This document shows positions 22,721-34,051 of a stretch of DNA of 64,000 nucleotides, in pieces. The position numbers and the translations under genes are program-made. Below the pieces are notes generated by a model, which was not told the DNA's origin, made no database searches, and saw only the letters and a list, made by a program, of their open reading frames with translations. Position 1 is the first letter of the stretch. Every line of letters begins with the position of its first letter. Origin of the DNA: Chaetomidium leptoderma (lineage: Eukaryota > Ascomycota > Sordariomycetes > Sordariales > Chaetomiaceae); NCBI GenBank assembly GCA_033296705.1, contig MU856940.1:1-64000 (forward strand), in the 5' to 3' direction.

Positions 22721-23716
22721 GGTGGTTGGATCTGTGATATGTTCAATCTTTGGCTTCGTGGCTTCGTGTATGGTTCGTGATGTCGATGGCACGCTTGTTG
22801 CGAATGATGGTTACTTGGAAACATACTGTAAGTCGTGTTCTGGCTTTCATGATATATGACGGTTGTTGAGTTGTCGATGATGTCAAACTGACTGCTTCAC
22901 ATCTGGAGTTGCGTCATTCAGTGGGAGATGTGCGAAGGTGAGACCAGCGAACCACTTCTTCCCCTAGCGATTGGGCAATCTTAAGAGGCAGAAGATTGCA
23001 GCATTCCGGACGCTGTTGCATGAATTGGATATTGATTCGAGTGTTCAAAAACACGGTCGGGGCGGTATAGCTTGGACCGTTCCCACTTGATGGCCAGGCG
23101 TGCCAGGTTGGATGGACTGCCTACGAGACGGACGTGGATAAGAGCCATGATGCGGCGTTGAACCGCTGGGGGTAGCAGCTGTGGATGTACGTTTATTTAA
23201 TGTCTTATAAAAGGGGCTGGATAGGCGTTAGACTAGAGACGGAGTTATTGTTGGCACAAAAAGGCCTTGAGCGTGTTTTGTCTTTCTTTTCTTACTCGGC
23301 GAGTAATCCAATTCTCCATTCAAGATCCTATGGCGTCTCTCGCCGCCACAACACAAACGGGACCCATGTTCACCACCCAGACTAATCCCAACATCTAGAG
23401 CTGCAAAGGCTTCCATTTCCTTATCGATATGCCATGGCCCATCATGCTGGAATCCGTACAGTTCTTGGTAAGGCATAGCTTAATGCAGGCAGTGATGAAA
23501 GTTTCACAGTTTCACTCGCAATTTGGAAATCAAATGGTGGCTCAGCTGAGCCTGACCACGTGATAATAATCGAAGAAACTGCATCAAATCATGGATGAAG
23601 GCGTCCCGTTTGCCGTTCCGGTTGCCGCACACCTGCGTTGAACCCAGCTCCCGATCGCGCCAACTGCGGCGGCCAGTTGTTCCTCCGCATTCGGCGTTGA
23701 CAATACCTAGGTACGA
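22721..23716. other. Divergent intergenic region
   Basis: Lies between the leftward hypothetical gene and the second regulator. No gene is seen. The palindrome TACCTAGGTA is at 23704-23713, immediately before the regulator's ATG. Confidence 0.5.
23704..23713. repeat. Palindrome TACCTAGGTA
   Basis: Perfect 10-bp palindrome ending 3 bp before the start codon of the regulator gene, so it lies in the leader or core promoter. Same core as the palindromes at 16360, 59867 and 60330. Confidence 0.6.
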
Positions 23717-25816
23717 ATGATTTCGATGGCCTCCCAAAGCTCCACCAGACCAGCGGCAATTGCTCCAGCACCTCCGAGGCGCATCGACTCACCCGGCAGC
23801 GGCGGTAACGGAGCGTGGGCTCGGCCTGCCATGGCCTATACTTGTCAGACCTGTGCGAAGCGCAAGGTGAAATGCGACAAGGCTACCCCGACCTGCTCCA
23901 GCTGCCGCAAAAGCCAGTTGGAGTGCGTCTACGAGGCGCCCCAGCCACGGGTGCGGAAACGCAAGTTGAGTGGCCATGTTCTCGAACAGCTCGCTCAATA
24001 CGAGCGCATTCTGCAGCAACATGGGTTGCTGGGCCCAGATCAGGACCCGTCGCCCCCAAAGGACGTGACAGCGCCGCGGGAACCGATGACTCTAGTCTGG
24101 GACGACTCGGAGTCTTCGGGGAACGGTACTCTCCTGGCTTCCCAGGGGACGTCGAGATATGTGAACAGCAGGCTTTGGCGGAAACTCGGAGACGATGAAC
24201 TACAAAGTGCGTCTGACCAGGAGGACGTTGGTTTTCCATCAGACCCCTTCACCGGGACATTCATTGGAAGTCCCCAACTCGGCCTCCTCCAGCATCACCC
24301 AACCCACCAGGACGCCATGATGCTGTGGGATACGCACACCGAAAACGTTGAGCCCCTTTGCAAGATCCTTCATCTTCCATCCACCCGCAGCATGGTCGAG
24401 AGAATTTCAAGAGAGCCAGCCATGGCGTCCAAGCCGGACGAGTGCCTGCTTTTTGCGATATACCACTTCGCCGTCTTTTCCATGGCGGACGGAGAAACCA
24501 CCACGAAATTGGGGCATTCTCGGGATGCCCTCCTGGAACAATATCACTTCGCGACACGGCAGGCTCTCGTCAATGTCTCGTTCCTCAAGACCACGGACCC
24601 AACAGTTCTGCAAGCTTTGGTTTTACTTCTCCTGTCGTCCCGAGACTACTACGACTCGCACACATTCTGGATCCTCACAGGGGTTGCCGTCCGCATCGCC
24701 CAACGGATCGGCGTTCATAGGGACGGTCAGACCCTCGGCTTGGCTCCGTTCGAAGTTGAAATGCGGCGCCGATCATTTTACCAGCTCATGCCGCTCGAGG
24801 CCAAGGCGAGCCAGATGGCAGGTATGGGGGCATCGATGCTCCCGGACGGTTGGGATACTCGGCCACCTTTGAACATCGACGATGCCCAAATATGGCCAGG
24901 CATGGCTGAGTCGCCCCAGGAGCAAAAGGGAGCAACCGAGATGATATTTTGTCTGTCCCGCGCATGCATCGGGGGGTTCTTTGCTAAACAGGTAAGGACA
25001 GGGAACGGCACTACACCAGCCCCTTTGCACTTCGAAACTCCTAGGGAAGCGGACCAGCTAATCGGCCGGGCCGAAAGCGAGGTCGAGGAAAAGTACATTC
25101 GCTACTGCGACGTGGTTAACCCGCTGCATTTCCTCACCGTCTGCTCAGCCAGGTCGGGTATTACGGCCATGCGCCTACGGATTCAGTTACCCAAGGCAAT
25201 GAGTCAGATAGCCACAGACGCCGAAACCAAGGACGCCTTCCAACTGGCTGGCAAGATCTTGGACACAGATATGGCGGTTTGTGCCCACGCGGGGTTGGCA
25301 AAATACCGTTGGCATGTGAAGCCATTCTGCATCTGGGGCACATGGGATTCGTCCATCTTCGTCTTGACAACTCTGTGGAGGAGAGGAAACATGTTGTCGA
25401 CCGGGGAAAACGACGCCGCGTGGGGCAGGGTGGAGGCTCTGTATCGCCATCACGACGACCTCCTCAAGCCGAAACGAGCCTTGTATGTGGCTCTTGGACG
25501 TCTCACACTCAAGGCGTGGGAGGCCAACCCGCCGAGCAATGCGAGCAGTGGCATCCCGGAGCCGGCATTCATCGCTTCCTTACGCTGCCGCAGGGATAGG
25601 GGAAGAAACGAGGATGCTGCTCCTTACGAACAACCGGACACCATACCACCACTGATAATCAGTCCTACCGCTGAGAGTGCCACGAACCCGGACCACAGCG
25701 ACAATCCGGGTGCCATGCGCCATGATCTAGGCAACGACTTCGGCCTCGAAGCAGCAGACTGGGTCTTCTGGGATGGGTTGATCAAGGATTATGAGCCACT
25801 GGGCGGTGAGGAGTAA
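23717..25816 (+). CDS. Zn2Cys6 fungal-specific transcription factor
   Basis: Uninterrupted frame of 699 aa. The zinc cluster is Cys43, 46, 53, 60, 63, 70 in CQTCAKRKVKCDKATPTCSSC, followed by a basic linker (RVRKRKL) and a short coiled-coil (LEQLAQYERIL). The fungal-specific regulatory domain lies at about residues 200-560 (LLEQYHFATRQAL, GVAVRIAQRIGVHRDG, EVEMRRRSFYQLM). The acidic C-terminus is suitable for activation. The FAD monooxygenase begins 321 bp downstream on the same strand and may be a target (inference). It is not closely similar to the other regulator outside the zinc cluster. Confidence 0.88.
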   Translation: MISMASQSSTRPAAIAPAPPRRIDSPGSGGNGAWARPAMAYTCQTCAKRKVKCDKATPTCSSCRKSQLECVYEAPQPRVRKRKLSGHVLEQLAQYERILQQHGLLGPDQDPSPPKDVTAPREPMTLVWDDSESSGNGTLLASQGTSRYVNSRLWRKLGDDELQSASDQEDVGFPSDPFTGTFIGSPQLGLLQHHPTHQDAMMLWDTHTENVEPLCKILHLPSTRSMVERISREPAMASKPDECLLFAIYHFAVFSMADGETTTKLGHSRDALLEQYHFATRQALVNVSFLKTTDPTVLQALVLLLLSSRDYYDSHTFWILTGVAVRIAQRIGVHRDGQTLGLAPFEVEMRRRSFYQLMPLEAKASQMAGMGASMLPDGWDTRPPLNIDDAQIWPGMAESPQEQKGATEMIFCLSRACIGGFFAKQVRTGNGTTPAPLHFETPREADQLIGRAESEVEEKYIRYCDVVNPLHFLTVCSARSGITAMRLRIQLPKAMSQIATDAETKDAFQLAGKILDTDMAVCAHAGLAKYRWHVKPFCIWGTWDSSIFVLTTLWRRGNMLSTGENDAAWGRVEALYRHHDDLLKPKRALYVALGRLTLKAWEANPPSNASSGIPEPAFIASLRCRRDRGRNEDAAPYEQPDTIPPLIISPTAESATNPDHSDNPGAMRHDLGNDFGLEAADWVFWDGLIKDYEPLGGEE

Positions 25817-26137
25817 GAGTGGCATCGTCTGGTCCATAACCGGGGCATTCCTGAACACAAGTTCTGGGCTTACACCGCGAGTTCTCTGTGATTGGTCAAC
25901 ACCTCGGGTGGCCACCGGCCGAGCAGGGGACGTATCATCCGCGCCCGAGGACCCGGGACAGGATCCGAGGCTATGCCAGGGACGGGGAGGCCATATATAG
26001 CAGCCATGGTTGTGGTGCTCATATGAACATCACATATTTCCCGTTTTCTATTATCTATTTCCCATCTAGTGGCGTCAGCCTCTCCGAGCTCCCATTAACC
26101 ACTCCCTAAAGCTACCGCCGACGTCCCCAGCCTCACC
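25817..26137. other. Intergenic with FMO promoter
   Basis: Terminator region of the regulator plus promoter of the monooxygenase. TATATAG at 25994-26000 lies 138 bp before the ATG and is a possible TATA element. Confidence 0.45.
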
Positions 26138-27469
26138 ATGTCCACAGACTCCAAGCTTCGAGTCCTCATCGTAGGCGCCTCCATCGCCGGCCCAGCCGCT
26201 GCGTACTGGTTCGCCAAGGCCGGCGCCGATGTGACGATTATCGAACGCTTCACGCAGCTGCGAACCAACGGACAAAACGTCGACATCCGCACCGTCGGCG
26301 TCACTGTCATGCGCAAGATGGCCGGCATGGAAACCGCCGTGCGAGCCAAGACAGTTCCCATGGCGGGCATCAACTTCGTCGACACCAACGGCCGGCCCTT
26401 TGCAACCATCCGCGCCACCGGCAACCCCGACCAACAGTCCCTCGTGTCCGAGTACGAAATCGGCCGCGGTGATCTCTCCCAAATACTGTTCGACCTGACC
26501 AAGCACACCAAAAACATCCGCTACGTCTTTGGCGAGCAGCTCTCCTCCATCCAACAACCCGAAAACAACGGCCCCGTAACCGCCACCTTCACCAACGGCA
26601 TCCTCCCCCCCCAAGACTTCGACCTGATCGTAGCCTGCGACGGCGCCACCTCGCGCACCCGCGCCCTCGCCCTCAACTGCCCCGTCCGCGAGCACATGCA
26701 CCCGCTGAACAGCTGGGCAGCCTGGTTCACCATCCCCTCGTCAGCCCTCCCCAACAACAAGTCGCCCCACGGCCAAAGCTACAGCGCCCCCGGCGGCCGT
26801 TTCCTCGCCCTCGGACCAGACCCCAATCACCCCTCGTCCACCCGCATCACCCTCATGACCTTCCACCCCCCTACCGCCCCCCCATCCGCATCCGTCATGA
26901 CCCCCTTCCGCCAAGCCCAAAGCCAAGGCAACACCGCCCTGAAACAATACATCCACGACCATTTCCACGACGCAGGCTGGCAAACCGCCGCCATCGTCCA
27001 AGCCATGCTTGCCTCACCTTCCTCCTCCTCCTCGGATAGGGATGATGGTGATAATTTCTACGCCACCGAAATCGCCCAGGTCAAAACCCCTTGTCTTTTC
27101 CAAGGGCGGGTGGTATTTGTCGGCGACGCGGGTTACGCGCCCGGTCCGACGGGGGCGGGGACCAGTCTGGCGCTGGCGGGGGCGTATGTGTTGGCTGGGG
27201 AGGTCGGGGTCAAACATCAAGGGGACTTGGGGGGTGGGTTGAGGGGGTATGAGGCGGTGATGCGGCCGGTGGTGGGGGAGTTGCAGCAGGTTTCGGGGCT
27301 GGTCAGGGGGGTGTTGGCGCCGCAGACGCGGTGGGGGCTGGGGGTGCGGAATTGGGTGTTGTGGTTTGTTTGTTGGGCGAGGGTGGTGGAGGTGGTGCAG
27401 AGGTTTGTGGTGCCTGTTTTTGGGAAGAGGGAGGAGGGGGGGTTGCCTGAGTATGAGTGGGCGGCGTGA
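26138..27469 (+). CDS. FAD-dependent monooxygenase
   Basis: Single frame of 443 aa. The N-terminal dinucleotide-binding motif is VGASIAGPAAAYW (residues 12-24) and ends at an acidic residue (TIIER). The ACDGATSRTR motif (167-174) and the second FAD motif VFVGDAGYAPGPTGAG (from 327) define the PheA/TetX/UbiH-type aromatic hydroxylase group. Such enzymes hydroxylate aromatic or polyketide substrates with NADPH and oxygen. A hydrophobic stretch near the C-terminus (WVLWFVCWARVVEVV) may touch membranes. Strand-specific base skew is strong: C-rich in the first two thirds and G-rich at the end. It probably belongs to the metabolic island with the P450. Confidence 0.88.
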   Translation: MSTDSKLRVLIVGASIAGPAAAYWFAKAGADVTIIERFTQLRTNGQNVDIRTVGVTVMRKMAGMETAVRAKTVPMAGINFVDTNGRPFATIRATGNPDQQSLVSEYEIGRGDLSQILFDLTKHTKNIRYVFGEQLSSIQQPENNGPVTATFTNGILPPQDFDLIVACDGATSRTRALALNCPVREHMHPLNSWAAWFTIPSSALPNNKSPHGQSYSAPGGRFLALGPDPNHPSSTRITLMTFHPPTAPPSASVMTPFRQAQSQGNTALKQYIHDHFHDAGWQTAAIVQAMLASPSSSSSDRDDGDNFYATEIAQVKTPCLFQGRVVFVGDAGYAPGPTGAGTSLALAGAYVLAGEVGVKHQGDLGGGLRGYEAVMRPVVGELQQVSGLVRGVLAPQTRWGLGVRNWVLWFVCWARVVEVVQRFVVPVFGKREEGGLPEYEWAA

Positions 27470-27724
27470 GGGGGGACAGTCGGATTAATCAAGAAAGGGA
27501 AGATGTGTATGTGTATGTACATAAGTAAACCCCCCTCAGCACTCAATACAAACCAAGAGTTTTTACCCCCAGTTGTAGTAGTCGTTGATCTGGTGATGCT
27601 CTTTGGCTCTCAAGCCCTACGCCCCTGAATAAGTTGATGTGTCCCATGTTAAATCTCATTATTCACAATACACACCACGTCCTTCATTCAATTTCCCAAC
27701 TTAGACCCCCACCCCCCCACCCTT

Positions 27725-28521
27725 TTACCCCTTGGGCGCATCCGTCAACGGCACATACCTAACCCCAAACAGCTTCCTCTTCGTCACCTCCCCCTTCTCA
27801 TCCTTATCCACACACCAAATATGCTGCCCATACCCCCCGGGCTCATCATCAACCGGAATAAACATCCTCCCGGGCGCCTTCAGCTGCGCCAGCAGCTCGG
27901 GGTGCACCTCGACCGCGGCAGCCCCGACATGAATCGCATCCCACTTCTCCTCCTCCTCGCCACCATCATCACTCTCCACCCACCCCTTGCGTCCATCACC
28001 AACCCTAAACCGCGCGCGGCCACTCTCCAAAAACGCCTTCCCGTCCTTCGATTTCCCCATGTTGGTCACCCCCAGATCCCGCAGCGGCGCGATATGCTCG
28101 ATGCCCACGACCGTGCCGCCCGGCCCGACGAGCTCGGCCATGATGTGCGTGAGGTAGCCCGAGCCAGAGCCGATGTCGAGGACACGGCGGTGCGCAGGGG
28201 TGGGGGCGTTGGGTTCATTGGAGGAGGAAGAGGGGGGTGTGAGGTAGGGCAGGAGGTTCTCTACGGCCGAGGCGTGCATGTGCGGGGCGGAAATGGTGGC
28301 GGCGTGGCCGATGGGTTGCGGGGAGTCGTCGTAGGGAAAGGAGGGGGCGTAGTGGGCGCGGTCGACCTGGGGTTTCTTAATATCTTCCTTACCTACACTT
28401 AGAGAAAGGGGGCGGTTACCTTGAGAAAGGCTTCTTTGACCTGCGGGTGGGTGATGAGCTGGTTCCGCCAGAGGTTCTCGATCAAGTCGCGGTTTGACCC
28501 GCCCGAGCTCCGCCAAGCCAT
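27725..28521 (-). CDS. Protein-L-isoaspartate O-methyltransferase
   Basis: Two exons (28420-28521 and 27725-28366) give 247 aa. The N-terminus MAWRSSGGSNRDLIENL and LITHPQVKEAFLKVDR is the PCMT signature. The hallmark YDDSPQPIGHAATISAPHMHA and the SAM motif VLDIGSGSGYLTHIMAEL follow, then GTVVGIEH, HVGAAAVEVHPELLAQL and GRMFIPV. It repairs isoaspartyl residues in aged proteins by methyl transfer from SAM in the cytosol. Length and motifs fit the family fully. Confidence 0.95.
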
Positions 28522-29214
28522 GCTGATGTTGCTGCGGCGGGGAAGTGCTGGGCAGCTGTGGAAGGTTGGTGAGGCAATAAGATCGGTGGCAGTGATGACG
28601 CTGCAGAGGCGGGAGAGTGGGAGGGTTCCCAGGATCAGCGGTACGAGAAGTTTACGGTTCGCCACGGTAGAGGTAAAATGGCGAGATATGGTGTTGCTGG
28701 TCGGGAATCGGGATGTTGAGTGATTGAAACTTAGAGTGAGAATGAAGAGGGGGAGGTGAGCTACGGATGAGGAAATGTCACGATCCACAGCACGTGGCGC
28801 TACAGTTCCCAAGAACTTGTCTTTGTGATGGCGGGCTGACGTTGGGTGTGATGTAATGTCAAGGGCCGACAACAAGATCGCCCCGATAGAAGACAGATGA
28901 GGGGAGCCGTTGCCCCGCATCCCACCCCCCTTTCCTGGCTGTCACCTTTTGGGCCTACGATGGAAGTCGCACGAATTCCACGATAGCTGCCGGAAAATGC
29001 TCGTGAGCGAGGCATTGGCTGTCCGCTGCCGGGCCAAGCTGAGGAACGCTGATGGATCACATTTGGATATAGGGAATTATGGACCTGCTTTGTGTGCGAT
29101 GTAAGTGATGAGGAAAATTGACCTTGCCCTTCAAACGACCCGACCGTGTGTTGAATACCAAAACGCCGCCGCGCATACTGTCGCGCTTGAACACTCCCAC
29201 AAACAAAAGAACTG
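28522..29214. other. Intergenic
   Basis: Promoter region of the isoaspartate methyltransferase and 3' flank of the Bsd2 gene. A long minus-strand open frame runs through this segment without domain-like sequence. No gene is called. Confidence 0.5.
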
Positions 29215-30353
29215 CTATACCACTCTCTCAGGGTTCTCTCCCGTGGCAATAATCGGAATCCCCAGCCCTCTCTCTGGGCTCTGCAGCACCAGCTGCTCAT
29301 GCCTCCGCACTTTCACGTAGTCGCTCACCGCCCGAATCAGGATGAACCAGCCCACAATCATCAGAAGGTACGCCGCCCAATCGCTCCCTGTAATATCGTC
29401 ACTTCCGCTGCCCTGGTTGACGTCGTCGGGGTTGAAATCGTGCGAGTTCGGGTCTGCCGGATTCGCATACCCTTCTCCTTCCATGTGCGAGTGCATGCCA
29501 GAGCCAGCCCCGGGCGGTGCGCTCTTCATATAAAAGCCATACTGAATCAGGGTGATGCCGAGGCCCGCTCGCGAGCCGTTCTTCGCCGCGTGGGTCGAGT
29601 GCAGGAGGTAAGTCAGCAGGAAGCCGACGAGCTGGAAAGCCATCGAAATCATGCCGTTCCAGATGAAGCCGAAGAAGGAGCCCACAGGAAGTCCGTCGAT
29701 GTAGACGTCGTCGGGGCCGCCGAGGCCCGGAGCGAGGATGGTCGTTTCCCAATATGGGGGGGCTTGGTCGGCGGCTGCTTGTTCGTAGGACTACAGAAAG
29801 TTAGTTAGAATAGGCACCGTTAGAGCGAGGGAATCATGTTAACATACCGGAGGCAGTTCCTCTTTCTCGCCATCGCCCCGCTCCGGTTTGGCCGAGAGAT
29901 TCGAGAACACGCCATCGGATTGTATACCGCCACCGTAAACCCTCGACGTCGTTGGCGCACCACCTGTTGGCCTTGGTGGTTGTACTGATTGTCCGCTGGA
30001 CTGTGTCCCCGTTGCGCCCGCCTGCATGGTTTCATTGAACGACGGCGTCGAGTTGCCTCGTACTAACCGCTGCCTGTCATCCGCGTCGTCGTCGCTCTCG
30101 TCGCCATCGGCATCAAACGCATCGGCTAGGTCGTCGTTGACGGTGTTGTTCCGCTCTCTCGACGACGCCCGGGAGCGAAATGATGGAGGTGGCGAGTTGG
30201 GGACCGGGTGCGGCAGCCTTGGCAAGGGGGGAGTTGGTGTTTCGGCTTCGTCCTCGTCGTGGGCGTTGACCTGCGTCGTGTCAGTCGTGATGCAAAAATG
30301 TTCGCGGGAGGGAATCGAAAAGAAGAACGTACCCGCTCGTATTGGCCCGGCAT
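29215..30353 (-). CDS. Bsd2/Ndfip-type metal homeostasis adaptor
   Basis: Three exons (30333-30353, 29848-30270, 29215-29790) give 339 aa; the first exon holds only seven codons. The N-terminal half is acidic and Pro-rich. At the second exon junction the PY motifs PPSY and, shortly after, PPYW appear; these recruit Nedd4/Rsp5 ubiquitin ligases. Three hydrophobic segments follow (FIWNGMISMAFQLVGFLLTYLL, a middle GLGITLIQYGFYM and AAYLLMIVGWFILIRAV), as in Bsd2/Ndfip proteins. It acts in Golgi/endosomal membranes to sort metal transporters for degradation. It is divergent from the small complex III assembly gene. Confidence 0.9.
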
Positions 30354-30858
30354 TTTGGGCGATGGCCAGGAGATCTACTTCCCCCTCAGGGACGTCGGGT
30401 CGGAGATGAGGCGCCACTTGCCTGCGTTATGTCGCGTCGGTCGGAATTTATAGTGTTGGAAGACGAAGAGGAGCGGAAACGAGAGGACGAATGGAAAATG
30501 CCGTGAAGGTACGGTTGAAGAAACGGTAAAGGAAAAGATCGTGTTGGCGGCTGTGGCAGGAATTCCAAGGGGATGATGGATGAACCTGGCTCGATGATGA
30601 AGCAGCCAACAGGGTCGCCGACGGGGGAATAACAGTGGCGGCTGACCAAGATTGCGTTGCGCCAAGGCTAGGGGCTGCCTCAAAGGAGGGGCCCAACTGT
30701 TGCCCAATCGGTGCTGGCCCGGACTGCCGACCAGCGCACCAACCAAGTGCTTGCAGGCGATTAGAGACCCACTTGAATTTTGTCGCAGCACTTCGCAGCG
30801 CGGCGCTGAGAAATTCAGTTGACGATCCAGCGAGGTGCCAAAAGAGTCCAGCGCAACC
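30354..30858. promoter_or_regulatory. Bidirectional promoter region
   Basis: A 505-bp gap separates the start codons of the leftward Bsd2 gene and the rightward complex III assembly gene and must hold both promoters. No clear TATA element is seen, fitting housekeeping genes. Confidence 0.55.
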
Positions 30859-31347
30859 ATGTCCGGTGCAACAAGAAGTGTAAGTTCTGTCGCCACTGTG
30901 TGTCAATTGGCATACCCCGCTAACATTCTACTTCCAGGCCGCAGCGAACCACTTCCGGGGCGCGTTGACGCGCTGGCCGAAGGACGCACTCCGACCCGAG
31001 TGCCAACTGCAGGATGTCCTCGCGAAGCGGCTCGAAAAGGGCCGCTTAGCGCCCGTGACAAACGGCGCCACGCAGCAGCAGGCCGATCTCAAACAAGCCA
31101 ATGCGCTCTACTCACTGCTGGAGGACCGGTACAGGAACAAGGTTCGCGCATCCCGGACGAGAGGAGCATGATGTCAGGGGGGGCACAAGCTAAACCTGGA
31201 TAGTATCGCGCTGCTCCCACGATCCTCGAGCCGAAGAGCAACCCGACATACTACAAGGACCTCGTTAAGGAGCTGGAGGAGGCACCGAACAGAACGTGGC
31301 TGCAGCGGTTAACCAAGAGGTTGAGTGGCATGGTCCGTTTCGCATGA
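30859..31347 (+). CDS. UQCC2/CBP6-type mitochondrial complex III assembly factor
   Basis: Three exons (30859-30879, 30938-31141, 31204-31347) give 122 aa. The sequence AANHFRGALTRWPKD, RPECQLQDVLAKR, NALYSLLEDRYRNKYR and NPTYYKDLVKELEEAP is the small helical domain of UQCC2/CBP6-like proteins. These act in the mitochondrial matrix in translation and early assembly of cytochrome b. Length fits. It converges with the carrier gene, leaving 253 bp between the stop codons. No long presequence is visible. Confidence 0.85.
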
Positions 31348-31600
31348 GGAACCTGTAGGTTGGATCTGTACAACAACAATCTCGCATGGTCACGGCGTTT
31401 GGAGTTTACGGGATACACATGGAGGTGGTATACACAACCTCGGTCATATTCAAATATGTACAAACACACCCTTTTGTCTACCTTTCACATCGGGGGTATA
31501 CACTCGCCCGCTCAAATGCAACAGGACACCCAAAACGCCATCCTCTGTCACCGTCGTCTTCCCCCCTCCCCCGGCGCGCATCCATTCCACACATACCGCC

Positions 31601-32768
31601 TCAGATATACCTGCTCTCCGGATCCAACCGCGCCATCAAATCGATACTCTTCTCATACATGGTAAACACGATCCCGCCGCTCATAACCAACCTTGCCAGC
31701 CTAGGCAGCGCACCACTCCAAAACGTCAAGACCCCCTCCTGCTTAAAGATGATGGCCGCGCACCGGAACGAGTTGCCATAGAGCTGGCGCGCGTCGATGC
31801 TCTGCATGCGCGTCTTGATGGTGTCGAGCGGCTGCGTGACGTAGACGGTGATGAGCCCGGCGACGCCGCCGAGCCCAAACGTGCCGACGGCGCCCAGCTT
31901 CTCGCCGGGCGCCGTGTACCCCTCGGCCAGCTGCTTGAGCGCCGTGTACGAGCCGAACCGCGTCGCGCTGTTGGCCGCCTGCCGCGCCGTCGTCGGCACG
32001 AAGCCCTGGAAGAAGCCGCGGAGGCCGCGCTCGCGCGCGATGATGGGCACCGCGTGGAGGAACCCGCGCAGTCGGGGCTTGGCGCTCTTGCGGTCGTCGA
32101 TGCTGGGGTGGATGGAGGGGTTAGGTTAGGCTGGGCTGGCGTGGGGTTGGTTAGGTAAAAGGTAGGGTAGGGGGGAGTGCGTACAGGGTGGTTTTGATGC
32201 TTTCGGTGGGTGTGACGGCGAGGAGAGACTCGGTCACGCCGGCGCCGAAACCGGCCAGAACTGTCCGGGGCCCCGACATCTTGCCGTCCGCGTCGGCGAG
32301 GAGGCTCTTGTACTGGTCAAAGGCGACGAATCCTAGGGCACCCAATTAGCCCTCCTGTCTTCTCCCGTCTGCATCTTGTCCGGCATAGCGTACGAATCCC
32401 CGCCTTGGCCGAGTTGCCAATGATCAGCGTCGTGCACCCGGCATACCACTGCTTGCCGAATGGTGGCCATGGGAGTTTCTGCCCGGCGGCCAACCTGCGA
32501 TTGAGCTGTGTCCGGGTCTTGGCGACTATCGCGGCGTCAGAGTCTTGGTGGGGGAGCAACTGGGCTTTTGTGTGGAAGACGTACATTCGGCCGGGTATGT
32601 GATGGCTGCGCAGGAACCGGGTTAGCGAAACGGTGGTCATGACTCGGTCGCAAAGGATTACTGACCAATTTCCACCGCGCCAGCTGTTGAGCCGGCGAGG
32701 ATGGATCGCAGGGCGCTGGGCCCCTTGAGCGCCGGGTGCGCGTCGTCCTTGGCTGGCGCGGACGACAT
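31601..32768 (-). CDS. Mitochondrial tricarboxylate (citrate) carrier
   Basis: Five exons (32666-32768, 32587-32607, 32394-32525, 32185-32332, 31601-32102), one of them only 21 nt, give 301 aa. Three mitochondrial carrier repeats show the Px[DE]xx[KR] signatures: YPAEFAK, PTESIK and PLDTIK. The motifs WYAGCTTLIIGNSAKAG, FVAFDQYKSLL, RGFFQGFVPTTARQAANSATRFGSY and the third repeat LARLVMSGGIVFTMYE are those of the citrate/tricarboxylate transporter. It exchanges citrate for malate across the inner membrane and feeds cytosolic acetyl-CoA and lipid synthesis. Confidence 0.93.
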
Positions 32769-33270
32769 TCTCGGTGTGCGTATCGGAGGATGCGGTTGTC
32801 GGAGGAAGAACTGGGATCCTCACGCCAGCATTTGGCCCGAGTTTGAGACGCCAAGACACAGATGCCGATTGCGGGGCACTGGTTGAAGCGACAGGGGTAC
32901 CAATGATGTAATTTGTATTCTGTACTGAATAGACCATCAAACACTGGCGATTCTCAACAACCTCACAACCTCTAGCAACAACGGCTACAGATTCTTTTGA
33001 GACGGGCGCTAAACGTTCCGTCGGTCAGACTAGGTATTCGTGGGGTTTGTAACACCAGATCCTTCAGCATATTCCCTCTCCTAATCTTGCCGATTTGTTA
33101 TTGTACGAGTCATCACACAAAGCTTAGGTACCTTTTTCAACGTCGCCTTCACTAGTTGAGACCAGGTAATGCTATCAAAATTCAGTATTATTGATGAAAC
33201 AAACTCACACTAAAAAACTCCATTGACCACCTAAATTACACCAATTTGCCCCCCCCACAAACAACCACCA
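32769..33270. other. Intergenic
   Basis: Promoter region of the carrier and 3' flank of the hemerythrin gene. A frame extends upstream of the carrier ATG without carrier similarity. A poly-C stretch lies near 33248. Confidence 0.45.
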
Positions 33271-34051
33271 TCACTTGGTAGACGGGTTAGGACTGACCTT
33301 CTCCTCCGGAAACTTGCGAAAGATATCCGCAATGTGATCAATCGGCGCAGCCAGCATGCCCATGGCCGACTCAAAGTACGGGTTCTCGCCCGCGCTCGGG
33401 TGGCTGCGCGACGGGACAAAGGCCTTGGTGAGCCCAAACTTCTTGGCCATCGTGGCCGTCTCGGACTCGCCGGCGGCGCTCTGTAGCGCCGATTCCAGCG
33501 CCGGCATGTCATGCTTCTCTTCTTCCTCCATGTGTGCCGACAAGACGCCCCACAGCTCCTTGAGCTTGGGCACGTAGTCTTGCTGCTGCGGTTTCATGTT
33601 TTGGAATTCTTTGAGGAGTTCTTTCACCTGGGTAGGGTAGGTACTTGGTTAGCATCTTGGTGGTATGGAGAGCTGATGGAATGTAATTAGCCATGTAAGA
33701 ACTCACTCGATGGTGGTCCTTGCGGTCGGACTCGGCCATCTGGTGTCCCTTGCCGCCCATGTACTTCTCAAAGGCGGGATAAACAATCAATTCTTCGGCC
33801 ACACTGTGGCGCGCTAGCTCCCATGTGAACTGGTTGCCGTAGCGCTCTTGGTGGTCGTGGTCGGATGAGTTGACGACTTCATTGTAATATTGCTCCAGTT
33901 CACGGTGGTCCTTGGTGATCACGTCCGAGATGGTAGACATGGCGGCGATGTTGAAGCGGGTTGCAGCGATCTGGCGCGCTGTGAGAGGGGATCGTGTTTG
34001 ATAGAGTGCTACCCTGAGCGGTGAAGAGACGAGAGGGCGTATCCGAAACAT
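33271..34051 (-). CDS. Hemerythrin HHE-domain protein, probably mitochondrial
   Basis: Two exons (33707-34051 and 33271-33627) give 233 aa from the ATG of MFRIRPLVSSPLR. A further in-frame ATG at 34090 would add 13 residues, and one at MSTISDV would remove the leader. The leader is basic and Ser-rich without acids, like a mitochondrial presequence. The HHE domain shows ITKDHRELEQYYNEV, WELARHSVAEELIVYPAF, SDRKDHHRVKELLKEF and LSAHMEEEEKHDMPAL, giving the His and Glu ligands for a di-iron site. Such proteins bind oxygen or nitric oxide or sense iron. The role here is unknown. Confidence 0.88.

Noticed and set aside
31325..32158. Plus-strand 277-aa frame across the carrier gene
   Set aside because: Antisense shadow of the mitochondrial carrier, which has full motifs and intron joints on the minus strand.
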